Assembly: GCF_001612945.1 (NCBI RefSeq)
Contig: NZ_BDBK01000009.1
Coordinates: 1-36,626, forward strand
Direction of reading: 5' to 3'
Source of the DNA: Nocardia inohanensis NBRC 100128
GTDB lineage: Bacteria > Actinomycetota > Actinomycetes > Mycobacteriales > Mycobacteriaceae
Length of the DNA: 36,626 nucleotides
The position numbers and the translations under genes are program-made. Under the pieces are notes generated by a model. That model worked only from the letters and a program-made list of their open reading frames with translations. It ran no database searches and was not told where the DNA came from. Shown piece after piece: positions 23,425 through 30,387 of the stretch (within the stretch, counting starts at the first letter, position 1; every line of letters starts with the position of its first letter).

Positions 23425-23955
23425 TCAGCGGATATAGGTGAGGGCCGTACCGGTAGCCCGGTCGTGCATGCCGCGGCCGTCGCCGTCGGTGAAGAGCGCC
23501 GGGATCACGAACAGCAGGATGAGCTGCCGGCCCAGGGCGCGCAGGAAACCGACGGGGGCGTCGGCGTCGACGCGGGAGACGCGCAGGCGCAGGAAGTATT
23601 GGCCGGGCGTGAAGCCGAACAGCGTGACGGCGATGATGCCCAGCGCGAACCAGACCAGCAGGGTGGGGGTGGAGAGCGCGCCGACGATCGCCTCGAAATT
23701 GCTGGGCGGATTCTGGCCGGCGGGGATGTCCATCCGGGCGATGCGGGCTTCCGGATCGGGCCGGACGATGATGGCGGCCAAGCCCATCGAGATGAACCAG
23801 TCGGCCACGAAGGCCAGCACGCGCCGCGTCATGGGGGCGAGCGCACCGACGCCCGACGGCGGCAGGCCGAGATCCTTGCCCTGATAGTCACCGGGTGCGT
23901 CGTCTCCGGATTCGGCGTTCGGTCCGGACAACCACGAGCCGGTGATGCGTGCCAT
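23425..23955 (-). CDS. RDD family membrane protein (Rv2219A-like)
   Basis: A 176-residue protein with an acidic, soluble N-terminus (about 1-45) and an RDD membrane domain: TRRVLAFVADWFISMGL helix, a second helix near TPTLLVWFALGIIAVTLFGF, then TPGQYFLRLRVSRVD and LGRQLILLFVIPALF, with the RDD-type ending GRGMHDRATGT. It occupies the Rv2219A position before glnA1. RDD proteins are poorly understood; some act in Na+/H+ exchange. ATG 23955 gives the family length. It is divergent from glnA. Confidence 0.85.
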   Translation of the reverse strand: MARITGSWLSGPNAESGDDAPGDYQGKDLGLPPSGVGALAPMTRRVLAFVADWFISMGLAAIIVRPDPEARIARMDIPAGQNPPSNFEAIVGALSTPTLLVWFALGIIAVTLFGFTPGQYFLRLRVSRVDADAPVGFLRALGRQLILLFVIPALFTDGDGRGMHDRATGTALTYIR

Positions 23956-24051
23956 GGGGTCCAGCTTAAGCGGCGCTGTCGCATCGGATCGATCGGCATT
24001 CCGTATATGTGTAGCAACGCTAGAGTTACCGGTTAGCCGGGTTGCTGCCCG

Positions 24052-24073
24052 GTTGGTGAGGATTCTCACCAAC
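24052..24073. promoter_or_regulatory. Perfect 9-bp inverted repeat in RDD/glnA divergent region
   Basis: GTTGGTGAG (24052-24060) and CTCACCAAC (24065-24073) pair perfectly around GATT. It lies about 97 bases upstream of the RDD start and 160 bases before the GlnR boxes. It could be an operator or a leader hairpin; its protein is unknown. Confidence 0.5.
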
Positions 24074-24234
24074 GCTGGCCGACACACGGTAAGACCCCTA
24101 TCTTTTCGGAGTCTTAGCGGTGTCTCGGCGCAGGTCGATGGCAGGATGTCGGTGCTGGTCATGCATTGCTCGACGACTGCCGCGGCGGCTCCGCCACACC
24201 GGGGGCACCGCCGAACCCCCGGCCAGCAGTACGT

Positions 24235-24272
24235 GTAACACTGGCGAAACACAGTCTTGATTGCAGGGAAAC
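24235..24272 (+). promoter_or_regulatory. Tandem GlnR boxes upstream of glnA
   Basis: GTAAC-n6-GAAAC (24235-24250) is an exact match to the actinobacterial GlnR consensus gTnAC-n6-GaAAC. A second GAAAC at 24268-24272 follows at exactly 22 bases, preceded at the right spacing by a weaker half-site TTGAT. The array lies 78 bases before the glnA start. It predicts activation under nitrogen limitation. The -35 is probably TTGATT at 24257-24262, overlapping the boxes. Confidence 0.72.
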
Positions 24273-24349
24273 ACCGCGTCCATACCGTCTGGTCGCAGTG
24301 AACCCATGCAGTCAACAGTGGCTGGGAACCGATCCGTAAGGAGTACTAA

Positions 24350-25786
24350 GTGGCGTTCAGCACGGCCGACGAGGTCATCAAGTACATCAAGGAAGAGGAG
24401 GTCGAATACGTCGACGTACGTTTCACCGATCTTCCCGGTGTGCAGCAGCACTTCTCGATCCCGGCGAAGGCGTTCACCGCTGATCTCGCCGAAGAGGGCC
24501 TGGCGTTCGACGGCTCCTCCGTCCGCGGCTTCCAGTCCATCGACGAGTCGGACATGCTGCTGCTGCCCGACTTCAGCACCGCTCGGATCGACCCCTTCCG
24601 GGCCGCGAAGACGCTGAACCTGAACTTCTTCGTGCACGACCCGTTCACCCGCGAGGCCTACTCCCGCGACCCGCGCAACATCGCGCGTAAGGCCGAGGAC
24701 TACTTGCGTTCGACCGGTATCGCGGACACCTGCTACTTCGGTGCCGAGGCCGAGTTCTACATCTTCGACTCGATCCGCTACGACTCGGCGATGAACGGTG
24801 CCTTCTACGAGATCGATTCGATCTCCGGCTCCTGGAACACCGGCGCGGAGTACAACGCCGACGGCACCCCGAACCGTGGTTACAAGGTGCGCAACAAGGG
24901 TGGTTACTTCCCGGTTGCCCCGTACGACCACTACGTCGACCTGCGCGACAAGATCTCGACCAACCTGCAGAACGCGGGCTTCGAGCTGGAGCGCGGCCAC
25001 CACGAGGTCGGCACCGCCGGTCAGGCCGAGATCAACTACCGCTTCAACACGCTGCTGGGCGCCGCTGACGACCTCCAGCTGTTCAAGTACATCGTGAAGA
25101 ACACCGCGTGGCAGGAGGGTAAGACCGTTACCTTCATGCCGAAGCCGCTCTTCGGCGACAACGGCTCGGGCATGCACGCCCACCAGTCGCTGTGGAAGGA
25201 CGGCAAGCCGCTGTTCCACGACGAGGCCGGCTACGCGGGCCTGTCGGATCTGGCGCGTCACTACATCGGCGGCATCCTGCACCACGCCCCGTCGCTGCTG
25301 GCGTTCACCAACCCGACCGTCAACTCCTACCACCGTCTGGTGCCGGGCTACGAGGCCCCCATCAACCTGGTGTACTCGCAGCGCAACCGCTCGGCTGCCG
25401 TGCGTATCCCGGTGACCGGTTCCAACCCGAAGGCCAAGCGCATCGAGTTCCGCGCGCCGGACTCCTCGGGTAACCCGTACCTGGCCTTCGCCGCCATGCT
25501 GATGGCCGGCATCGACGGCATCAAGAAGAAGATCGAGCCGCTCGCGCCGGTCGACAAGGACCTCTACGAGCTGCCGCCCGAGGAGGCCAAGAACATCCCG
25601 CAGGCCCCCACCTCGCTGGCGTCGGTCATCGACAAGCTCGAGGAAGACCACGAGTACCTCACCGAGGGCGGCGTGTTCACCGAGGACCTGATCGAGACCT
25701 GGATCGACATCAAGCGCACCCAGGAGATCGCCCCGGTCAACCTGCGGCCGCACCCGTACGAGTTCGAGCTGTACTTCGACGTCTAA
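24350..25786 (+). CDS. glnA: Glutamine synthetase type I
   Basis: A 478-residue GSI-beta enzyme that makes glutamine from glutamate, ammonia and ATP in a dodecamer. It shows EAEFYIFD, GTAGQAEINYRFNTL, the MPKPLFGDNGSGMHAHQS ATP/metal loop, NPTVNSYHRLVPGYEAP and ends NLRPHPYEFELYFDV. The adenylylation site is Tyr406 in DLYELPPEE, so activity can be switched by GlnE. GTG 24350 follows AAGGAG. It matches M. tuberculosis GlnA1 (Rv2220) in length and position. Tandem GlnR sites lie upstream and a perfect terminator downstream. Confidence 0.97.
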   Translation: MAFSTADEVIKYIKEEEVEYVDVRFTDLPGVQQHFSIPAKAFTADLAEEGLAFDGSSVRGFQSIDESDMLLLPDFSTARIDPFRAAKTLNLNFFVHDPFTREAYSRDPRNIARKAEDYLRSTGIADTCYFGAEAEFYIFDSIRYDSAMNGAFYEIDSISGSWNTGAEYNADGTPNRGYKVRNKGGYFPVAPYDHYVDLRDKISTNLQNAGFELERGHHEVGTAGQAEINYRFNTLLGAADDLQLFKYIVKNTAWQEGKTVTFMPKPLFGDNGSGMHAHQSLWKDGKPLFHDEAGYAGLSDLARHYIGGILHHAPSLLAFTNPTVNSYHRLVPGYEAPINLVYSQRNRSAAVRIPVTGSNPKAKRIEFRAPDSSGNPYLAFAAMLMAGIDGIKKKIEPLAPVDKDLYELPPEEAKNIPQAPTSLASVIDKLEEDHEYLTEGGVFTEDLIETWIDIKRTQEIAPVNLRPHPYEFELYFDV

Positions 25787-25844
25787 ATCGAAGCTGCGCG
25801 TTCGCGCCTGATTCGGGCTCGATACGCGGTAGTACGTAGACCGG

Positions 25845-25883
25845 AGCGGCGGTCACCATTGCCTGGCAATGGTGACCGCCGCT
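25845..25883 (+). terminator. Strong terminator after glnA
   Basis: A 19-base inverted repeat (25845-25863 with 25865-25883) is perfect; in practice the loop is about five bases around CCTGG. It is followed by TCGTCGTTG. It lies about 58 bases after the glnA stop. Confidence 0.9.
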
Positions 25884-25981
25884 TCGTCGTTGTGGCGGGT
25901 TCGCGCTGGTCAGAGCGTGGGCAGTGCCGTCGTGACGGTTGACACAAATTTTGACCGGGGGCTGGCGAACCTATTTGAATC

Positions 25982-26000
25982 ATGCTGTCTGATACAGCAT
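25982..26000. promoter_or_regulatory. Inverted repeat upstream of the glycine-zipper protein
   Basis: ATGCTGT (25982-25988) and ACAGCAT (25994-26000) pair perfectly around CTGAT, 22 bases before the TTG start. TGATAC in the centre could be part of a -10. A TTGACA near 25939 is too far for a standard promoter with it. A regulator site is possible. Confidence 0.45.
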
Positions 26001-26022
26001 TTCCGAGGGTCTAGGGGGAGTC

Positions 26023-26796
26023 TTGGCGCGTCATCGTGCGAAAACTGGGAAAGTCGGCCGTATTTCGGCCTTGGGTGCGTTGCCGCTGGCGGTTTCGCTG
26101 ACCTGCGCGGGGCTGGCCTCGGCCGAACCGGCCGAGCGTGCCGATCACAGCGAGCTGGAGAACGCGTTCGGCGCTGTGCAATTCATTGCGGGGCAGCCGG
26201 TATCGGCCGTCGAGAACGCCGCGGTCGCGAATTACAGCGTCGTCGAGGTACGCGAGAATGCCGCGGCCGTAGGCGAATACGCGTCCGTCGCGGCGAACGG
26301 CAGCGCGTCCGCGGCGGAGGAGATCGCGGCTGTTGGTGACACGGACGGCGCTGGTGCGGCTGTGGCGCAGCCGATCGCCGCGGATCCGAACAAGATCGGC
26401 GAGGCCGCGCTCGCGGGTGCGGGAATCGGGGCCGCGGTGGCGGGCATTCCGGCCGCCGCCGTCGGCGCGGTCGTCGGTGGGGTGATCGGCGCCGGTGTCG
26501 GCGTGGGGACCGGGCTCGCGGTGGCCGGTGCGGGTACCGCGCTGGTGGCGTCGCTGACGCTGCTGGCCACCTGCCTGCCCGTCGCCACCTGCGTCATCTC
26601 GCTGCCGGGTCTGGCCGCGGAGTTCGCCGCCGCCATTCCGGTGGCCGGGGGCGCGATGCTTGCCGGGGGCGTGATCGGCGCCGGCATCGGCGGAGCTATC
26701 GGCGCGGCGATCACGGGTCTGCCGGCCGCGGGCATCGGTGCGCTCGCCGGGGCGGGCATCGGCGCCGGCGCGAGTGCCGCCGGGCTGGTGCCGTAG
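26023..26796 (+). CDS. Secreted glycine-zipper hydrophobic protein
   Basis: A 257-residue protein with a signal peptide (about 1-34, ending SAEPAE), an Ala/Asn/Val-rich middle (about 35-110) and a hydrophobic half of Gly/Ala/Val/Ile zippers (about 115-257: GAGIGAAVAGIPAAAV, GVIGAGVGVGTG, GAGIGGAIGAAITG). Such zippers pack membrane helices or form pores. Two Cys in LATCLPVATCV may bridge. I recognise no named family beyond similar Nocardia proteins. TTG 26023 is preceded by GGGGGAG and fits the signal peptide. It is separate from glnA, which ends in a terminator. Confidence 0.75.
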   Translation: MARHRAKTGKVGRISALGALPLAVSLTCAGLASAEPAERADHSELENAFGAVQFIAGQPVSAVENAAVANYSVVEVRENAAAVGEYASVAANGSASAAEEIAAVGDTDGAGAAVAQPIAADPNKIGEAALAGAGIGAAVAGIPAAAVGAVVGGVIGAGVGVGTGLAVAGAGTALVASLTLLATCLPVATCVISLPGLAAEFAAAIPVAGGAMLAGGVIGAGIGGAIGAAITGLPAAGIGALAGAGIGAGASAAGLVP

Positions 26797-26825
26797 GTAG
26801 ATCACCGGAGCGCGCAGGCGTTCCC

Positions 26826-26862
26826 GCGAAGCCCCATCCGCTGCCGGCGGGTGGGGCTTCGC
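26826..26862 (+). terminator. Terminator after the glycine-zipper gene
   Basis: The outer arms GCGAAGCCCCA (26826-26836) and TGGGGCTTCGC (26852-26862) are perfect. The stem continues inwards (one G-U) to a TGCCG loop, giving about 16 bp. It is followed by CGATTTCG. Confidence 0.82.
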
Positions 26863-27004
26863 CGATTTCGACGGGCGGGCATCCAAGTTCGATGGGCACG
26901 GTGGGTCCAGCGGGGGTCCCGGTGGGCGGGGCGCGGGTTTCGGTGAGTGAGTGCGTCGGTGAGTTGGGGCCCGGGGCGGCGTAAGCACCCCTAGCGTCGC
27001 GGCC

Positions 27005-27901
27005 GTGAAACTCAAATCAATTGTACGGATCAATATTTCGCTGATTTCGCTGGCGGTCGTCGCGAGCGGTTTGTTCGGGGTCGCGCATGCCGAACCCGAG
27101 GCCGCGGTGGCGGCTACCGCCGGCAAGATCGATTTACAGGGCGCCGTGAACGTCCGGGATATGGGTGGGTATCGGACGTATGACGGGGCCAGTACCAAGT
27201 CGGGCAAGATGATTCGGGCCGATGCGCTCGGGAAGCTGACCGATGCGGATGTGGCCAAGCTCGGAACGCTGAAGATTCAGACGGTGATCGATTATCGGAC
27301 GCAGGCCGAGATCGCGGGGCTGGGGGCCGATCGATTGCCGAGTGGAGTTCCCTTGGTGTCCAGGCCGATCGAGGACGGCGGGATGTTCGCCAAGATGTAT
27401 CAGGCGATTCAATCCAAGGATCCGGTAAAGCAGCAGGAGTTGCTGGGCGACGGTAAAGCCGAGCAGATCATGGGCGATATGTACCGGAATTTCTTCACCT
27501 CGGATGCGCTGGCCAAGTTCGGGCAGACGGTGAAGGATCTGGCGGGCACGAATACCGTGACGCTGTTCCATTGCACCGCCGGTAAGGACCGGACCGGGTG
27601 GACCGCGTACGTGGTGCTGCGGGCCGTGGGCGTGCCGGAAACCACTGCGCGACAGGATTATCTGCTGTCGAATCAGTATCGGGCGGCGGCGGACGCGGCG
27701 CTGCGAGCGCAGTTGAAGCAGGCCGGGATCATGCAGAATCCGGATCTGCTGATTCCGTTGCAGGAGGTGCGCGACGAATATCTGGATATCGCGGTGCAGC
27801 AGGTGGAGCAGAAGTACGGCGACTTCGGGAAGTTCCTGACCAACGGTCTGGGACTGGATGGCGCGACCATCTTGAAGTTGCGGAAGAACCTGGTCGGCTG
27901 A
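27005..27901 (+). CDS. Secreted tyrosine phosphatase (PtpB-like, Y_phosphatase3)
   Basis: A 298-residue protein with an N-terminal signal peptide (about 1-29, ISLISLAVVASGLFG...HAE). The phosphatase domain starts NVRDMGGYRTYDG (49-61) and has the P-loop HCTAGKDRTG with Cys190 and Arg196, the pattern of the PF13350 family that includes M. tuberculosis PtpB and acts on phosphotyrosine or phosphoinositides. Unlike PtpB it has a clear signal peptide, so it should work outside the membrane. GTG 27005 sits with TAGCGT close upstream, so a leaderless message is possible. Confidence 0.88.
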   Translation: MKLKSIVRINISLISLAVVASGLFGVAHAEPEAAVAATAGKIDLQGAVNVRDMGGYRTYDGASTKSGKMIRADALGKLTDADVAKLGTLKIQTVIDYRTQAEIAGLGADRLPSGVPLVSRPIEDGGMFAKMYQAIQSKDPVKQQELLGDGKAEQIMGDMYRNFFTSDALAKFGQTVKDLAGTNTVTLFHCTAGKDRTGWTAYVVLRAVGVPETTARQDYLLSNQYRAAADAALRAQLKQAGIMQNPDLLIPLQEVRDEYLDIAVQQVEQKYGDFGKFLTNGLGLDGATILKLRKNLVG

Positions 27902-27928
27902 GGTGTGGCGCGGCGGCCGGCCACCCGG

Positions 27929-28393
27929 TCAGCCGCCGCGGCGGACCATGGAACCCAATGCGCTGAGGTCGATTTCGCTGGATGGTTCGGACCAGCCGGT
28001 GGCGCGCAGCTCGGCCGGGGAGCCGACGCCCAGGGCGTCGTGCAGGCCGACGGCGACCGAGCGGGCGAAGTCCTCGAGACCGCTCAGCGTGATGGGCCAG
28101 AGCATGGAGCGCCGCCAGTTCTCGATTTCCCGCTGTAGTACCGGAGCGGACCAGCCCAGATCGCGCAGGCGCTGGGCGGCGGATTCCGGAATCGGTTCGG
28201 CCAGATAGTAATTGCCGGTCAGTTCGGCGGAGAGCCGGATATCGAACTGCTGGAATTGCACGTAACGATTTCCGGTGGCGGCGATGATCAATGTGGCGCG
28301 CGAGGGCAGGTGCGCCAGACATCGCGCCAACGCTTGCACGAAGGCGTCCCATTCGGTTGTCACTGACTGCTCGCTTTGCCCCCGGGTGCCCAT
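27929..28393 (-). CDS. TY-Chap domain protein
   Basis: A 154-residue soluble protein matching the TY-Chap (T3SS chaperone/YbjN-like) fold: WDAFVQALARCLAHLP, ATLIIAATGNRYVQFQQ, LSAELTGNYYLAEP, AQRLRDLGWSAP and a tail helix pattern EDFARSVAVGLHDALGV. These domains are proposed peptide-binding chaperones, often found near secreted toxins in actinobacteria. ATG 28393 lacks a good ribosome site; GTG 28363 is an alternative. It is convergent with the phosphatase, 27 bases away. Partner unknown. Confidence 0.75.
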   Translation of the reverse strand: MGTRGQSEQSVTTEWDAFVQALARCLAHLPSRATLIIAATGNRYVQFQQFDIRLSAELTGNYYLAEPIPESAAQRLRDLGWSAPVLQREIENWRRSMLWPITLSGLEDFARSVAVGLHDALGVGSPAELRATGWSEPSSEIDLSALGSMVRRGG

Positions 28394-28529
28394 CGAGGCC
28401 GATCATACGCCGTCAAATCGGCTGGGTCACCGAAAGATTCGGGGAGTACACCCAGCTGCGGAAACAACCTGCCGACGAGAGCCGCGGCCGGGCCGACCGG
28501 GTTACCGGTCGCGGCTCCCGGTTGTTCGG

Positions 28530-28730
28530 CTACCGCCGGTGGGCCGGGGCGGGGCCGAGGATTCCGATCGGCGAATATCCGGCCAGGCGTTCGGCCCGCT
28601 CCCCCGGCGTCAGCGTGTGCCGCGCCAGAAAATACCGGAATTGGCTTCGCGCACCGGCGAATACCGCGCCGGGGCGCGGATGAAGGACTGCTGCCATCGC
28701 GCTCAACTGCACTCCTCTTCGTGATTTCAT
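28530..28730 (-). CDS. Small Arg-rich hypothetical protein
   Basis: A 66-residue frame beginning ATG 28730 with GGAGG just two bases upstream. The codons strongly favour G/C in third positions, as in real genes here. It is rich in Arg, Ala and aromatic residues (FAGARSQFRYFLARHTLTPGERAERLAG). I recognise no domain. It lies between the TY-Chap gene and the sigma factor gene, same strand, with gaps on both sides. Could be a small real gene or chance. Confidence 0.4.
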   Translation of the reverse strand: MKSRRGVQLSAMAAVLHPRPGAVFAGARSQFRYFLARHTLTPGERAERLAGYSPIGILGPAPAHRR

Positions 28731-28852
28731 CGCCTCCGGAGGACCATTCTTCCAACCGGAAACGACGGTGCTGGTTAACCTCTCGTGAATATCAGCGCAC
28801 CGACGCGTACGGGCACAAGATTCCAGCGCCCGCATTTACGGAAATCATCGGA

Positions 28853-29719
28853 TCAGCCCAGCAGATCCACACGCAATCCGGCCAGCAGCTCCGGATCGGC
28901 GAGCAGTTCGATACCGGTGACGCGGCCGCCGGTGACCGTGAAATCGAAGACCACGCGCGGCGTGCCGCCGGGGGCCCACACCAAACCCGCGAGACCGTCC
29001 ACCAGCGCGAGCCGCGCCTGCTGTGCCCGTCCGGCAAAGGTTTCCGCGACCGCCCGCGCGCCGATCGCCTCGGGCGCGGAGCCGGTGGCGATGGCGGTGG
29101 CGTCCGAGCGCAGCACCACGTCGGGGTCGAGCAGCTCCAGCAGGGCGGCGAAATCGCCTTCGCGGGAGGCGGTGAGGAAGGCGTCGACCACCCGCCGCTG
29201 CCGGTCGCGGTCGGCGGCGACCTCCGATACCCCGCGCACCCGGCGGCGGCCGCGGCTGGCGAGTTGCCGGGTCGCGGCGGGGGATTTGCCGAGGATCGGG
29301 GCGATGTCGTCGAACGGGACGGCGAACATGTCGTGCAGTACGAAGGCCAGGCGCTCGGTCGGGGGCAGGGTGTCGAGCACGACCAGCAGCGCCGCACCGA
29401 TCGAATCACCCAGCAGCGCTTGCTGTTCCGGGTCGAGCGCGGGTTCTGGGGCATCGAATTCGTCCAGGGGGTCCTCGCGGCGAACGCTGCGGGATTGCAG
29501 CATGTTGAGGCAGACCCGGGCGACGACGGTGGTCAGCCACCCCGCCAGATTGTCGATTTCGCCGGCTTCGGAGCGGCTCAAGCGCACCCAGGCTTCCTGT
29601 ACGGCGTCCTCGGCCTCACCCGATGAGCCGAGCATGCGCTGCGCCAGCGCACGCAATCGCCCGCGCTGCGCCTCGAATTCGCGCGCCACCAGATCCAGGT
29701 CGCCGTGCCCACTGCCCAT
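28853..29719 (-). CDS. ECF sigma factor, SigJ-type with SnoaL-like C-terminal domain
   Basis: A 288-residue sigma factor. Region 2 (about 12-80) reads FEAQRGRLRALAQRMLGSSGEAEDAVQEAWVRL, region 4 (about 115-170) TLPPTERLAFVLHDMFAVPFDDIAPILGKSPAATRQLASRGRRRVRG, and the C-terminal SnoaL-like domain (about 175-288) includes GDFAALLELLDPDVVLRSDATA. This domain plan is the ECF41/ECF56 (SigJ) kind, in which the extra domain controls activity instead of an anti-sigma factor. No anti-sigma gene is seen. It is divergent from a VOC gene, with matching promoters. Confidence 0.9.
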   Translation of the reverse strand: MGSGHGDLDLVAREFEAQRGRLRALAQRMLGSSGEAEDAVQEAWVRLSRSEAGEIDNLAGWLTTVVARVCLNMLQSRSVRREDPLDEFDAPEPALDPEQQALLGDSIGAALLVVLDTLPPTERLAFVLHDMFAVPFDDIAPILGKSPAATRQLASRGRRRVRGVSEVAADRDRQRRVVDAFLTASREGDFAALLELLDPDVVLRSDATAIATGSAPEAIGARAVAETFAGRAQQARLALVDGLAGLVWAPGGTPRVVFDFTVTGGRVTGIELLADPELLAGLRVDLLG

Positions 29720-29782
29720 GATCGAAGCCTCCTCCCGGCCGCCCGGTCCTTCCGGTGCGCACGGGATGGCACCCGCATCTCT

Positions 29783-29811
29783 ACGACCGCGCAGGCGCGG
29801 CGAGTGTGACC
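29783..29811 (-). promoter_or_regulatory. Predicted ECF promoter for sigJ-type gene
   Basis: On the minus strand GGTCACA (29811-29805) is followed after exactly 16 bases by GGTCGT (29788-29783). The start codon is 64 bases downstream. GGTCACA is one base from the ECF41/56-type -35 TGTCACA. The divergent promoter for the VOC gene has the same elements. Confidence 0.55.
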
Positions 29812-29849
29812 GGCGGCAGCGGATCCGCCGCAGCAGGGCACCGCCGGCC

Positions 29850-29878
29850 TGTCACATTCCCGTTCCCGGACCGGTCGT
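29850..29878 (+). promoter_or_regulatory. Predicted ECF promoter for VOC gene
   Basis: TGTCACA (29850-29856), 16 bases, then GGTCGT (29873-29878). TGTCACA is the known ECF41-type -35. The VOC start is 51 bases downstream. Its -10 GGTCGT equals that of the divergent sigma promoter. Confidence 0.6.
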
Positions 29879-29928
29879 GGAAGTGACCGGCGCACCAGCC
29901 GGTGCGGCACCACTCGAAGGAGCATCGA

Positions 29929-30273
29929 ATGTCCGAGGGAATGCAGACCATCATCTACCCGGTCAAGGATTTGGCCGCGGCGAAAGCCCAGTTCAATACC
30001 TTGCTCGGCCAGGAACCGAGCATGGACACCGAGTACTACGTGGGTTACAGCGTGAACGGCCAGGACATCGGCTTGGACCCCAATGGCGACAAGAAGGGTA
30101 TGACCGGCCCGGTCGCTTACGCCCATGTCGGCGATATCGAGAAGTCCCTGGCCGCGCTGATCGAAGCCGGTGCGACCGAACGGGAGGCGATTCGTGAGGT
30201 CGGCCCCGGCCGTCGCATCGCCACGGTCGATGCCGTGGACGGCACCGTATTGGGCTTGCTCGAGCAACGGTGA
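29929..30273 (+). CDS. VOC/glyoxalase family protein
   Basis: A 114-residue single VOC domain protein (beta-alpha-beta-beta-beta fold, metal site). TIIYPVKDLAAAKAQFNTLLG, DTEYYVGYSVNGQDIGLDPN and AYAHVGDIEKSLAALIEAGATE, then TVDAVDGTVLGLLEQ mark the family. Members include glyoxalases, dioxygenases and antibiotic-binding proteins. ATG 29929 has GAAGGAG six bases upstream. The divergent sigma factor shares its promoter architecture, so this is a likely regulon member. Substrate unknown. Confidence 0.85.
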   Translation: MSEGMQTIIYPVKDLAAAKAQFNTLLGQEPSMDTEYYVGYSVNGQDIGLDPNGDKKGMTGPVAYAHVGDIEKSLAALIEAGATEREAIREVGPGRRIATVDAVDGTVLGLLEQR

Positions 30274-30300
30274 GCCGCTGACCTGTGACGGTTGCCACGC

Positions 30301-30349
30301 CATCGATAGGATGAGAAGATTCGTAAGTAATTCTCTCATCCTGTCGATG
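30301..30349. promoter_or_regulatory. 49-bp inverted repeat before the MpaB-like gene
   Basis: Arms of 16 bases (30301-30316 and 30334-30349) pair at 15 positions (CATCGATAGGATGAGA and its partner) around an AT-rich 17-base centre. It lies 38 bases upstream of ATG 30388. It could be a regulator operator or a terminator for the VOC gene; there is no U tract. Confidence 0.6.
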
Positions 30350-30387
30350 CACGGCGCATCGGCAGCCTGTGGTCAAAGGAGATCACC

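Noticed and set aside
28376..29626. 416-codon plus-strand frame opposite the sigma gene
   Set aside because: Shadow of a recognised sigma factor; no domain.
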